Below, piece by piece: positions 17,801 through 24,136 of a DNA stretch of 40,487 bases; the first letter of the stretch is position 1; each line of letters begins with the position of its first letter. The stretch comes from an uncultured Opitutia bacterium (GTDB taxonomy: Bacteria > Verrucomicrobiota > Verrucomicrobiia > Opitutales > Opitutaceae), in the NCBI GenBank assembly GCA_903855985.1, contig CAIOAO010000060.1:1-40487 (forward strand). Direction: 5' to 3'. Made by a program: the position numbers and the translations under genes. Below the pieces are notes generated by a model. That model was not told the origin of the DNA and made no database searches. It saw only the letters and a list, made by a program, of their open reading frames with translations.

Positions 17801-17875
17801 GTGAATGGCGCGGGCACGGCGGCGTTCCTGCAGGAGCTGAAGGTGCAGTTCGAGAATTTCAAACTGCCGGAGTGA
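14801..17875 (+). CDS. Fused 2-oxoacid dehydrogenase: E1-alpha + E1-beta + lipoyl + E2 core
   Basis: A 1024-residue chain that carries out oxidative decarboxylation and acyl transfer of a 2-oxoacid dehydrogenase complex. About 1-325 is thiamine-diphosphate E1-alpha (HEALAAAGL, YYRDRGLML, VGDAATRQGDFYEA, EDNGFGISTP). About 330-655 is E1-beta (FGEDIEDPKGGVF, FNSPLAESTILGVACGL, PGGSLWHSQANEAAI, RLVVVQEDTENCSVG). About 655-695 is a Ser/Pro/Ala linker. About 695-775 is a lipoyl domain with ETDKA, lipoyl K737. A second linker with a Gln-rich stretch follows. About 820-1024 is the acyltransferase core ending FDHRVVNGAGTAAF (H998). The small E3-binding domain normally between lipoyl and core is not recognisable. 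AGGAG at 14792 supports ATG 14801. The EDNGFGISTP segment leans toward branched-chain substrates, not proven. No dihydrolipoamide dehydrogenase (E3) gene is in the window. Confidence 0.9.
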   Translation: MPAVASRLSTPLKRRLLTTILESRHGDLREENLNRQGKGHFHVSGRGHEALAAAGLQLQADDYIVPYYRDRGLMLGRGVTTKQLALDYMAKRESSSGGRQMPSHYSYRELNIWSVPTPTAAQLLPACGMAWGMQLDGKKNVVVTTVGDAATRQGDFYEAVCFAQERKLPVLFIVEDNGFGISTPTRRTTPRALSVLNEEQWRLVEGWDVEAVHAATETALAEIRAGGGPVLLWLKLERLSSHTSSDDQAIYRSKEELATLGERDPLLLLKTQLIAEGELTEAAYETLDKEIKERVRLDYAAAELAENPIANELETNVSSQPAQLDEQVLRPGKYRMGDVINLTLRAGLDSDPGRLIFGEDIEDPKGGVFRLTQKLSTDFPEQVFNSPLAESTILGVACGLASYGKRPVFELQFIDFIYPGWNQLVTNLATLRWRTYGKWSCPVVIYAPYGAYLPGGSLWHSQANEAAIAHFPGLKVVIPSTPEDAAGLLWTAMHSEDPVIFLAPKHMLWAEREIDEPAMAVPIGHARLRQPGRDVTLVAWGNTMEKSLEAVAAVGDAVSVELIDLRSIVPWDHEMIEESVRKTGRLVVVQEDTENCSVGQMIISHIAGRPDVWSRMVAPPVLVSKGNVMIGYSPVYEYAALPDAKRIAAALRRALATSIPSAPSAQAAHSTGSGPSVSASGQPAAPLNSAVPSTSDIVVKVPIMGEGLRSARVVALHKQPGDKVSHDDVLCEVETDKAVYPIEASFTGTFKAWKIKPDDTVEIGQEIALVAGDNAPAGVAPSAPADHASLQQLQQRPAAPAVSAPPGERREPALPSAITRRLDSVVPANMEMDVRYGAIRLARETAKQKSGKTAPSPSVMMAWCVVRAMEKHAAFRRIVAKDGAILEHKDFELGIAVALEGDRLATAVIRKSNLFDWPGFVAAYAKALESARTGKPEEVQAPLNLTSLGAFGIEKAQPIVVPPAMSTLFVGTAHERMINDGGVIHPVEVATLSVTFDHRVVNGAGTAAFLQELKVQFENFKLPE
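16804..16823. repeat. Repeat-like word inside a coding linker (family G)
   Basis: The sequence TTCGACAGGCTCAGGGC within 16807-16823 looks like one arm of a palindromic intergenic repeat family that I recall from many genomes. Here it is in frame in the linker between the E1-beta and lipoyl domains and encodes about residues 668-675 (HSTGSGP). No matching inverted arm was found nearby. Confidence 0.45.
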
Positions 17876-17884
17876 GGATCGATC

Positions 17885-17984
17885 TTCCCCGCGGATTTCG
17901 CGGATGCCACGGATCCGATCCGGATGCATTCGTCCAAACCAGGTTGAATTGAGCCTGAACCCATCCGCGTAATCCGCGGAAAGG
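17885..17984. repeat. Palindromic element, family A (copy 2)
   Basis: Left arm 17885-17912 (CCCCGCGGATTTCGCGGATG) pairs with 17962-17984 (CATCCGCGTAATCCGCGG). It occupies the gap between the convergent fused dehydrogenase and RMDN-like TPR genes and could also act as a transcript-end hairpin. The downstream T-run expected of an intrinsic terminator is weak. Confidence 0.8.
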
Positions 17985-17996
17985 ACGGGGTTTGGA

Positions 17997-18749
17997 TTAC
18001 TTCAATTTCTCCAAGCCGGCGCGGGCGCGGGCGAAGGATTCGTCGTCGTATTTCTCGCACTTGGGCATGGCGAGGGCCTGCTGGAGGGTCTGGCGGGCGG
18101 AGTCGCGCTGGCCGTCGGCGAGGAGGGCGAGGCCGAGTTCGACGCGGTGGGCAGGTTTTTCGGGCGCGAGTTCGGTGGCGCGGCGGAGCTGGTTGACGGC
18201 TTCAGCGGTGGAGGCGGCGGGCAGGCCGCCGTAGATGAGCTTCACGAGGAAACGCGTGCCCACACCGAGCGTGGCAACCTCGTAGTGCCAGCGGCCGAGG
18301 ATGTGGTGGGCGTAGTCGTAGTCGGGTTTCAGCGCGAGGGCCTGCTCGGCGTATTCCTTCACGTGGCGCGAGTATTCGAGCTTGGTGCGGGTGTCGGCCA
18401 GGGTGGCCAGCTTGCCGTAGCAGATGGCGACGGAGAGGATGTTGACGGGGTTCTTCGGCTCGAGGGCGACGGCGCGCTGGGCGTAGGCGAGGGCCTCGGC
18501 GCTGAGCTTTTGCTTTTCGACGGGGTTGGTGGTGTCGCTGGTCGCGTCGGAGTATTGCTTCGAGACCTTTTGCAGGATCATCGCGTCGTTCGGGTGCAGG
18601 GCGTCGGCCTGCCGGAACAGCTGCAGGGCGGTTGGCGTGTCCCAGCGCGCCTCGGCGGCGAGCGCGTCCTTCAGCAACTGGTCCACGGGGGCGGCCGGCA
18701 GCGCGGCGGCCAGCGCGAGGAAAACGGACAGCAACCCGGCGCGGCGCAT
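17997..18749 (-). CDS. RMDN-like tetratricopeptide repeat protein, exported
   Basis: A 250-residue protein with a signal peptide (RRAGLLSVFLALAAALPAAP, residues 2-21) and TPR helices throughout. The segment AHHILGRWHYEVATLGVGTR followed by LIYGGLPAASTAEAVNQLRR closely resembles the core of the eukaryotic regulator-of-microtubule-dynamics (RMDN/FAM82) proteins, whose bacterial relatives are uncharacterised. ALEPKNPVNILSVAICYGKL is also typical. ATG 18749 is preferred over a long upstream extension to 18857, because it begins a clean signal sequence two bases after the methyltransferase stop. As the last gene of the lipid cluster it may tether or organise the envelope side of that system; this is inference. 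No catalytic residues are apparent. Confidence 0.78.
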   Translation of the reverse strand: MRRAGLLSVFLALAAALPAAPVDQLLKDALAAEARWDTPTALQLFRQADALHPNDAMILQKVSKQYSDATSDTTNPVEKQKLSAEALAYAQRAVALEPKNPVNILSVAICYGKLATLADTRTKLEYSRHVKEYAEQALALKPDYDYAHHILGRWHYEVATLGVGTRFLVKLIYGGLPAASTAEAVNQLRRATELAPEKPAHRVELGLALLADGQRDSARQTLQQALAMPKCEKYDDESFARARAGLEKLK

Positions 18750-18751
18750 GG

Positions 18752-19762
18752 TCAGGGTTTGCGGAACAGGTAGTGGCTGACGATCCACTCCTTGCCGCCG
18801 TGGTAGCCCCAGAGTTCGGCGCAGCTCAGGTAGAACACGCGCCAGTAGGCCCACCACTTGGTGGCGTTTTCCCGGCCGTAGGTGTCGATGAACAGGGGGA
18901 AGATCTCCTCGCGGTGGGCGTCCATGTTCTGGAGCCAGTGCTCGGCGGTCTTTTGGTAGTGCGTGCCGTTGACCTGCCAGTCGGAGACGAGCTTCAGTTC
19001 GTCCTGGAACTGGGGGAGCAGGTCGTGCGCCGGCATCTGGCCGCCGGTGAAGAAATAGCGGCTCATCCAGTCGCTGGGGCCCTCGGAGACAAAGTGGTAG
19101 GAGAAGCGGGAGTGGGTGAAGATGTGGACGAAGAGCAGGCCGCCGGGCTTGAGCCAGCGGGCGATGTTCGCGAAGAGACGCTGGTAGTTTTTCAGGTGTT
19201 CGAACATCTCGACGGACACGACGCGGTCGAACTGGCCGGGGGCGATGTCGAAGGCGTTGATGTCGCAGGTGATGATGCGGAGGTTGGTGAGCCCGCGTTT
19301 CCGCGCCTCGGTGTCGATGAACTCCTTCTGCGTGCGGGAATTGGAGATCGCGGTGATCTTGGAGTGCGGGAAACGCGCGGCGTTGTAGAGGGCGAGGGAG
19401 CCCCAGCCGCAGCCGAGTTCGAGGATGTTCTGGCCGTCGGCCAGTTGGGCGCGCTCGACGTAGAGGGCGAGCATGGCTTCCTCGGCCTGGTCGAGCGTCT
19501 CGGTGCCGGTGGGATAGAGGCAGCCGGAGTATTTCAGGCGTTGGCCCAGGCAGAACTGGTAGAACGGCGTGGCGACCTCGTAGTGCTGCTCGTTGGCGGC
19601 GGCGGTCTGCTCGGCGAGGGCGCGCGTCTTCAGGTCGGCGACGTACGCATCGCGGTTATAGCGCGCGGACTCGTCGCGGAGGCGCTGGGCGACCAGCCGG
19701 CGGATGCCGATGCGGACGAGCCAGTCGGGCAGGAGGTTTTTTTCGAGCAGGGAGTCGAGCAT
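18752..19762 (-). CDS. Cfa-like SAM-dependent methyltransferase
   Basis: A 336-residue class I methyltransferase related to cyclopropane-fatty-acid synthase and coclaurine N-methyltransferase. The SAM-binding motif is ILELGCGWGSLALYNA (about residue 117). QHYEVATPFYQFCLGQ and SGCLYP match the Cfa HYD...YSxAYW region, VVSVEMFEHLKNYQRLFANI follows, then WLKPGGLLFVHIF. It lacks the N-terminal domain of full Cfa (compare the 431-residue gene at 21783). It is the second Cfa-type enzyme in the same operon, so the two may act on different positions or in sequence, for example methylation against cyclopropanation. The ATG at 19762 begins next to a palindromic repeat. The downstream TPR gene follows after two bases. 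Substrate not determined. Confidence 0.88.
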   Translation of the reverse strand: MLDSLLEKNLLPDWLVRIGIRRLVAQRLRDESARYNRDAYVADLKTRALAEQTAAANEQHYEVATPFYQFCLGQRLKYSGCLYPTGTETLDQAEEAMLALYVERAQLADGQNILELGCGWGSLALYNAARFPHSKITAISNSRTQKEFIDTEARKRGLTNLRIITCDINAFDIAPGQFDRVVSVEMFEHLKNYQRLFANIARWLKPGGLLFVHIFTHSRFSYHFVSEGPSDWMSRYFFTGGQMPAHDLLPQFQDELKLVSDWQVNGTHYQKTAEHWLQNMDAHREEIFPLFIDTYGRENATKWWAYWRVFYLSCAELWGYHGGKEWIVSHYLFRKP

Positions 19763-19770
19763 GGTTCGGG

Positions 19771-19860
19771 AGCTATAAGCGATAAGCGGTAAGCTTTAAG
19801 CCGTGAGCGAAGCCGCGAAAAAGGGAGCTTAGCGCTTAAAGCTTATTGCTTAGCGCTTGC
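19771..19860. repeat. Palindromic element, family C (TAAGC words)
   Basis: The left half (19771-19800) is built of AGCTATAAGC, GATAAGCGGT, AAGCTTTAAG. The right half (19828-19860) is its imperfect inverse, with a perfect 10-base core CTTAAAGCTT (19835-19844) against 19791-19800. The right arm contains the stop codon and last codons of the DUF1295 gene. A half copy lies at 30424-30462. Confidence 0.8.
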
Positions 19861-20652
19861 CGCCGGCGGCCGCTTCGGCGGCCAAGGCACGAACGCACTC
19901 GTGGTCGACTGGTAGCGGCGGTAGGCGTCGCCGCGGCTGCGGAGGCTTTGTTCTTCGGTCATCGGTATGCCTGTTACGCGCAACAGCAGGTAAAGGATGC
20001 TGGCGGGACCGATAATCGCGACCCAGCCCCACGGAGAGCCGAGGGCGAAGACGAAATAGGCGACCCAGATGAGCCACTCGAAAAAGTAGTTCGGGTGCCG
20101 GCTGTAGTGCCACAGGCCGACGTCGCAGACCTTCCCCTTGTTGGCGGCCTGGCGCTTGAAGGCGGCGAGCTGGGCGTCGGCGAGGGCCTCGCCGCTGATG
20201 GCGATGAGCCAGAGGGCGGCACCGGCGAGTTCCAGCGGGTGCAGGGCGGGGGTGGGATTGAGGCAGGCGATGAGGAAGGCGGCGCCGAGCAGGACGACGG
20301 ACCCGGCCTGCATCTGGAAAAAGCCGGCCATCTTGGTGGTGAAGTTTCCCGCCCAGTCCTTGCGCAGCTGCTGGTAGCGTCCGTCCTCCACCGGGTGGTG
20401 CCCGATCACGCGGATGGCGAGATGCGTGCCGAGCCGGGCGCTCCAGAGGACGGCCATGGCGGCGAGGAGCGCGCGGCGGACCGGCCAGCCGGGACCGGCG
20501 AGGGCGTAGAAGGCCGCGAGGGCGCCGAACGCGTACGACCACGCGATGTCCACGATGCCGTAGTTGTCCATCCGGCGGGCGACGAGGTAGAGCAGGCCGA
20601 AGGCGGCGCAGAGGCCCGCGAGCGCGATCAGCAGCAGGGTGAGCGGGCTCAT
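19843..20652 (-). CDS. DUF1295 steroid-5-alpha-reductase-like membrane protein
   Basis: A 269-residue polytopic membrane protein of the DUF1295 family, structurally related to steroid 5-alpha-reductases and isoprenylcysteine methyltransferases. The N-terminal SPLTLLLIALAGLCAAFGLL is the first membrane segment; NYGIVDIAWSYAFG follows. The C-terminal signature is present: VCDVGLWHYSRHPNYFFEWL, then WVAYFVFALG, ILYLLLRVTGIPMTEEQSLR and RGDAYRRYQSTTSAFVPW. The SRHPNYF and YRRYQ motifs match the NADPH/SAM-binding end of the superfamily, so an enoyl-type reduction of a lipid is plausible. The ATG overlaps the DUF2062 stop (ATGA), so the pair is coupled. The last residues, ASAKQ, are encoded by a palindromic repeat arm. 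In this cluster a reductase for a methylene or unsaturated lipid intermediate is the natural guess. Confidence 0.85.
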   Translation of the reverse strand: MSPLTLLLIALAGLCAAFGLLYLVARRMDNYGIVDIAWSYAFGALAAFYALAGPGWPVRRALLAAMAVLWSARLGTHLAIRVIGHHPVEDGRYQQLRKDWAGNFTTKMAGFFQMQAGSVVLLGAAFLIACLNPTPALHPLELAGAALWLIAISGEALADAQLAAFKRQAANKGKVCDVGLWHYSRHPNYFFEWLIWVAYFVFALGSPWGWVAIIGPASILYLLLRVTGIPMTEEQSLRSRGDAYRRYQSTTSAFVPWPPKRPPAASAKQ

Positions 20653-21203
20653 GATGCGGTCGGCGGGGGATCCGCCGGCGGGGTTTTCTCCGCCTTGTGC
20701 TTGAGGTAGGTGACCTCGCGGGTGATGGGCAGTGCGATGTAGTAGACGAGGGCGATGTAGAACGGCGCGATGATGGCCCAGGCGACGACGGCGTACATCA
20801 CGGTGAGGCCGAACTGGCGGAAGAACAGGTTGGGGTCGTTCCAGACGATGTCGGACATTTTCCGCAGGTAGCGGATGTTGATGTGGACATGGGGTGCGCC
20901 GAAGATGGCCTCGCCGATCCAGATGCAGCCGAAGATGGCCGGAAAATGCGCGGGCCAGAGCGCCTGGTTGATGAGCTGGACGATGGGCTGGTTCAGCCGC
21001 AGGGCCCAGGCGATCAGGAAGCAGAGCAGCGTGGTGGTGCCGAGAACCGGAAAGAGGGCGAACGCGCTGCCGACGGCGAGGGTGAGGGCGATCTTTTCCG
21101 GCGTGATGCCCTGCGTCAGCTGGGCGACGATCGGGTCGCGCACCCGCCGCTGCCAGAAATTGCGCCGGGGGGCGGGTGGAGAATGAGGGTGGGTTTCTGG
21201 CAC
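20649..21203 (-). CDS. DUF2062 domain membrane protein
   Basis: A 184-residue protein with the DUF2062 core. TQGITPEKIALTLAVGSAFA precedes LFPVLGTTTLLCFLIAWALRLNQP, and two or three more hydrophobic segments follow (PAIFGCIWIGEAIFGA, LTVMYAVVAWAIIAPFYIAL). The loop with P-V-L-G-T-T is the most conserved family feature. Function of DUF2062 is unknown; it is often fused to or near glycosyltransferases and lipid enzymes. Here it lies between DUF1475 and DUF1295, the latter overlapping by four bases. The start ATG 21203 is followed by a Pro-rich cytoplasmic N-terminus. A membrane-scaffold or lipid-passage role in the cluster is only a guess. Confidence 0.85.
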   Translation of the reverse strand: MPETHPHSPPAPRRNFWQRRVRDPIVAQLTQGITPEKIALTLAVGSAFALFPVLGTTTLLCFLIAWALRLNQPIVQLINQALWPAHFPAIFGCIWIGEAIFGAPHVHINIRYLRKMSDIVWNDPNLFFRQFGLTVMYAVVAWAIIAPFYIALVYYIALPITREVTYLKHKAEKTPPADPPPTAS

Positions 21204-21268
21204 AACCGTAAATGGCTAAACGACGCTGCCGGCCGGCACAAGCCGTGTTCGCGTCCGGTGGGTTACGA

Positions 21269-21676
21269 TCAGCGGCGCGGCAAACCCAGCAGGGTGACCG
21301 TGAGGCCGAGGACGGCGAGGGCGACGCCAAGTTTGCTGATCCCCTCGCGCCGGGTCGTCAGCACGTCGGCGATCCGGCCGTCGCGGGGCACGCGGAAGAG
21401 TTCCCGGAGGCAGTAGGCGGACATGGCGAGGTTGCCGAGGAGGATAATGGCGAAGAACCAGGCGAGCTTCGCGATCCACGAGGTCTGCTTGAAGGCGACC
21501 CAGACATAGAAGGTGACAAAGCCCCAGTAGGCGTCGAAGAGGGTCGCGATGAACCACGGATGCGTGAAGACGTCGCGCGGAATGGCGAACAGCGGGCACT
21601 GCAGGCTGGCCCAGCTCGTGACCCACAGCATCGTGGCGATGATGACAACGAAGAGTGCGCGGAGGAAGAGGATCAT
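21269..21676 (-). CDS. DUF1475 family membrane protein
   Basis: A 135-residue protein with about four transmembrane segments: MILFLRALFVVIIATMLWVT, IATLFDAYWGFVTFYVWVAF, LAWFFAIILLGNLAMSAY and LGVALAVLGLTVTLLGL. The pattern ATLFDAYWGFVTFYVWV...K with AMSAYCLRELF matches DUF1475, small membrane proteins found near Cfa-type genes in several bacteria as far as I recall. No catalytic residues can be named. It sits between cfa (upstream in transcription, with a 106-base repeat-bearing gap) and DUF2062. It is probably co-transcribed. Confidence 0.75.
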   Translation of the reverse strand: MILFLRALFVVIIATMLWVTSWASLQCPLFAIPRDVFTHPWFIATLFDAYWGFVTFYVWVAFKQTSWIAKLAWFFAIILLGNLAMSAYCLRELFRVPRDGRIADVLTTRREGISKLGVALAVLGLTVTLLGLPRR

Positions 21677-21696
21677 TTTGGGAAACTGTCGGCGAT

Positions 21697-21785
21697 CAGC
21701 TTTCAGCGGTCAGCTTGCGGAATTTGAGATTGTGACCCGGCGGGTGGCTCGGAGCTGAAAGCTGAGAGCTGACCGCTGAGAGCTA
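21697..21785. repeat. Palindromic element, family D (AGCTGA words)
   Basis: A perfect 13-base inverted pair, TCAGCGGTCAGCT (21703-21715) and AGCTGACCGCTGA (21767-21779), lies within longer imperfect arms. The right end reaches the stop codon of cfa (21783-21785). It lies between cfa and the DUF1475 gene in the lipid operon. Confidence 0.8.
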
Positions 21786-23078
21786 GAAAGAAATATTGTT
21801 CGCCCGGGTGTGCAGGGTCTGGACGACGGAGATGTTGCGCATGGCGAAGGCGGCTTCGCAGTAGCCGAGGTAGTAGCTCCATTTGCGGATGAAGCGCTCG
21901 TCGAAGCCGAGGGCGCGCACCTCGGTGAGGCGGGCGCGGAAGTTTTCGTGCCACGCGCGGAGCGTCGACACGTAGTCGTGGCCGGAATCCTCGACGCCAT
22001 GGAGCACGAAGCCGCCGGCGCGGGTGAGCTGGTCGTTGACGCGGTTGAGCGAGAGCAGCAGCGAGCCCGGGAAGATGTGCTTCTGGATGAAGTCCACGCC
22101 GCGGCGGAACTGGTCGTAGCGTCCGTCGGGGCAGGTGATGAACTGGAGGGCGAGCAGGCCATCGGGTTTCAGGACGCGGCTGAGGGTCTCGCAGAACGCC
22201 GGCAGGTAGCGGTGGCCGATGGCTTCCATCATTTCGATCGAGACGATCTTGTCGAAGCGGCCGGTGAGGTCGCGGTAGTCGCAGAACTTCACCTCGACGC
22301 GGTCCGTGAGTCCGGCGGCGGCGACGCGCGCGGTGGCGAGGTCGAATTGCTGCTGCGAGATGGTGACGGTGGTGACGCGGCAGCCGTACGTCCGGGCGGC
22401 GTGCATGGACCAGCCGCCCCAGCCGCTGCCGATCTCGAGGATATGGTCGGTGGGGACAAGGCGGAGCTTGCGGCAGAGGGCATCGTTTTTCTCCCGCTGC
22501 GCCTCGGCGAGGGACATGCCCGGGCGCTTCCAGTGCGCGCCGGAGTACATCATGGACGGGTCGAGGAAGAGGGCGAAGAAGTCGTTGGAGAGATCGTAGT
22601 GCTCGCTGATGTTGCGGCGGGCGGTGGTGCGGGAGTTGGGCCGGAGGAGATGGCCGACCCGGTTGCCGAAGCGAAGGAGGTTCAACGCGAGCGAGCGGGC
22701 GCGCTGGGAGCCGGAGAGCGTGGGGGCGTGCTCGAGGTTGAGGATGAACCAGGCGATGACGGCGGCGATGTCGGTGGTTTCCCAGTCGCCGTCGATGAAC
22801 GACTCGGCGAAGCCGATATCGCCCGACCAGAAGCATTTGCTGAAAAACGCCGGCCGGAGCACGCGGATCGTGGCGAGGGCGGGCAGGCCGAGCGGGAGGG
22901 AGACCTCGGTGGAACGCGCGCCGAATTCGCGGGCGTCACCGTTGGGCAGCTCCAGGCGCAGGTGGCCGCGCGGCATGGCGGTGAAGGCGTCGAGGACGGC
23001 GCGCTGGATGAACGTGCCGCTGGGCTGGCGGGCGTAGTCGGCGACGATCGGCGTGGAAGGAGTGGGGGGCTGGCTCAT
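21783..23078 (-). CDS. cfa: Cyclopropane-fatty-acyl-phospholipid synthase
   Basis: A 431-residue Cfa that transfers the methyl carbon of S-adenosylmethionine across the cis double bond of membrane phospholipid acyl chains. The N-terminal lipid-binding domain (about 1-135) includes FSKCFWSGDIGFAESFIDGD, then WETTDI. The catalytic part begins NISEHYDLSNDFFALFLDPS, followed by MMYSGAHW. The SAM motif is ILEIGSGWGGWSMHAA, and the conserved acidic segment is KIVSIEMMEAIGHRYLPAF. The C-terminal FIQKHIFPGSLLLSL and FIRKWSYYLGYCEAAFAMRN complete the family pattern. Length is normal (about 380-430). It is the centre of the lipid operon, directly after DUF1365 and the FAD oxidoreductase. The same partners are joined in some plants, where an FAD oxidoreductase domain is fused to Cfa. 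Confidence 0.93.
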   Translation of the reverse strand: MSQPPTPSTPIVADYARQPSGTFIQRAVLDAFTAMPRGHLRLELPNGDAREFGARSTEVSLPLGLPALATIRVLRPAFFSKCFWSGDIGFAESFIDGDWETTDIAAVIAWFILNLEHAPTLSGSQRARSLALNLLRFGNRVGHLLRPNSRTTARRNISEHYDLSNDFFALFLDPSMMYSGAHWKRPGMSLAEAQREKNDALCRKLRLVPTDHILEIGSGWGGWSMHAARTYGCRVTTVTISQQQFDLATARVAAAGLTDRVEVKFCDYRDLTGRFDKIVSIEMMEAIGHRYLPAFCETLSRVLKPDGLLALQFITCPDGRYDQFRRGVDFIQKHIFPGSLLLSLNRVNDQLTRAGGFVLHGVEDSGHDYVSTLRAWHENFRARLTEVRALGFDERFIRKWSYYLGYCEAAFAMRNISVVQTLHTRANNISF

Positions 23079-23136
23079 GCAGGTTGGGCCCGCCGACGTT
23101 CCGCTGCGGCGGAATGAAGGCGTGGCGGTTTTTGGT

Positions 23137-24030
23137 TCAAAAATTGGAAGGAGCGGAGGGGGCGAGGGAGGAGTGCGGGCGATAGAGCCCGCGCTGGTCA
23201 GCGGCCCGGGCGGACTTGGCGAACCACGGGACGCGTTTCAGCCAGAGCCGGAAGGCGTGCCAGTGGATGAGGGCGATGATGCGGAGGGTGATGAGCGGAT
23301 ATTTCACCAGGTACCAGGCGAGGCGGGCGCCGGTGAGTTCGCGGCGCGGGCCGTTGAGCGTGCTGGTGAGCGTGCGCTCGGTCCCGATGTAGTCGTCTAT
23401 CTGGATGGAGAGCTTTTCCGCAGGCGGGTGCAGGGCGAAATCGAAGGCGACATCCACGTCGGTGTAGGGGGAGACGTAGAAATTCTTGGGCGTCCGGAGC
23501 CGGAACGCGCCGGCGGAGTCAGCGGCTGCGGCGTTGACGGGAGTTGAAAGCGGGGCCGGGCGCGTGTCGGGGCCGAGGAAGTAGGGCTTCATCTCCTTGA
23601 ACGTGTTGGTGACCTCGGCGAGGGCGGCGACGGGGGCGCCAGTCCGGTCGTAGCAGAAATAAAACGACACGGGGTTGAAAAGGTAGCCGAGGACGCGCGG
23701 GAGGGTGACCAGCATCACGCGTCCGCCGGTGAGATCGACGCCGCGGGCGGCGAGATAGGCCACGACGCGTTGTTTGAGGGACGAGTGCCCAGAAACGAGT
23801 GACGAGCTGTCGGGCGTGCCATTGTGAAGCGGCTCGCTCGTCGGGAGAAAATCGCGCTCGCGGAAGGAGTAGAGATTGGGGCGGTTGACGGAAAAGAGGG
23901 CGAAGCGGCGGTGGAGCAAGTCGAGCTCGTCCAAGTCGATCGCAAACAGGAAGATCCGATAAAGGAACCGGTGCGGCCGCGGGGAGAAACGCGCGTGCAT
24001 GATATGGCACTCGTAGAGACAGGAATTCAT
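23137..24030 (-). CDS. DUF1365 family protein
   Basis: A 297-residue protein of DUF1365, a family that almost always sits beside the FAD oxidoreductase and Cfa genes. It begins NSCLYECHIMHARFSPRPHR, then FLYRIFLFAIDLDEL, the diagnostic start, followed by LVTLPRVLGYLFNPVSFYFC, ALAEVTNTFKEMKPYFLG and KNFYVSPYTDVDVAFDF. The tail ends KYPLITLRIIALIHWHAFRL. The function is unproven; relatives belong to oxidative-stress lipid operons. ATG 24030 is chosen over 24093 because conserved residues begin there. Residues 74-84 (SSLVSGHSSLK) are encoded by repeat-like DNA (23778-23808) and should be a surface loop absent from relatives. Confidence 0.87.
   Translation of the reverse strand: MNSCLYECHIMHARFSPRPHRFLYRIFLFAIDLDELDLLHRRFALFSVNRPNLYSFRERDFLPTSEPLHNGTPDSSSLVSGHSSLKQRVVAYLAARGVDLTGGRVMLVTLPRVLGYLFNPVSFYFCYDRTGAPVAALAEVTNTFKEMKPYFLGPDTRPAPLSTPVNAAAADSAGAFRLRTPKNFYVSPYTDVDVAFDFALHPPAEKLSIQIDDYIGTERTLTSTLNGPRRELTGARLAWYLVKYPLITLRIIALIHWHAFRLWLKRVPWFAKSARAADQRGLYRPHSSLAPSAPSNF
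23778..23808. repeat. Repeat-like words inside DUF1365 gene (family F)
   Basis: The words GGACGAGTG (23779-23787) and AACGAGTGACGAG (23794-23806) form a short tandem, resembling intergenic repeats made of GAGTGACGAG units. It is in frame and encodes the Ser-rich loop SSLVSGHSSLK. Confidence 0.55.
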
Positions 24031-24095
24031 GCGGGCTGACGGCAGCATAGCGGTAAAGCTGGTACGGGCAAGGCTGGTACGTGGACGCCGCAAAT

Positions 24096-24134
24096 GTCAT
24101 TGCGAGGAGGTCCGCCGGGCGGGCTCGCAATGAC
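24096..24134. repeat. Palindromic element, family E (copy 1)
   Basis: Perfect 11-base arms GTCATTGCGAG (24096-24106) and CTCGCAATGAC (24124-24134) surround a GC-rich loop. It ends two bases before the stop codon of the FAD oxidoreductase gene. The same arms occur at 33355-33465. Confidence 0.85.
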
Positions 24135-24136
24135 AA

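Noticed and set aside
20653-21330. In-frame extension of the DUF1295 gene far upstream
   Set aside because: It runs antiparallel in reading frame to the DUF2062 gene on the same strand and is Arg/Pro-rich; the ATG at 20652 in the ATGA overlap is the true start.
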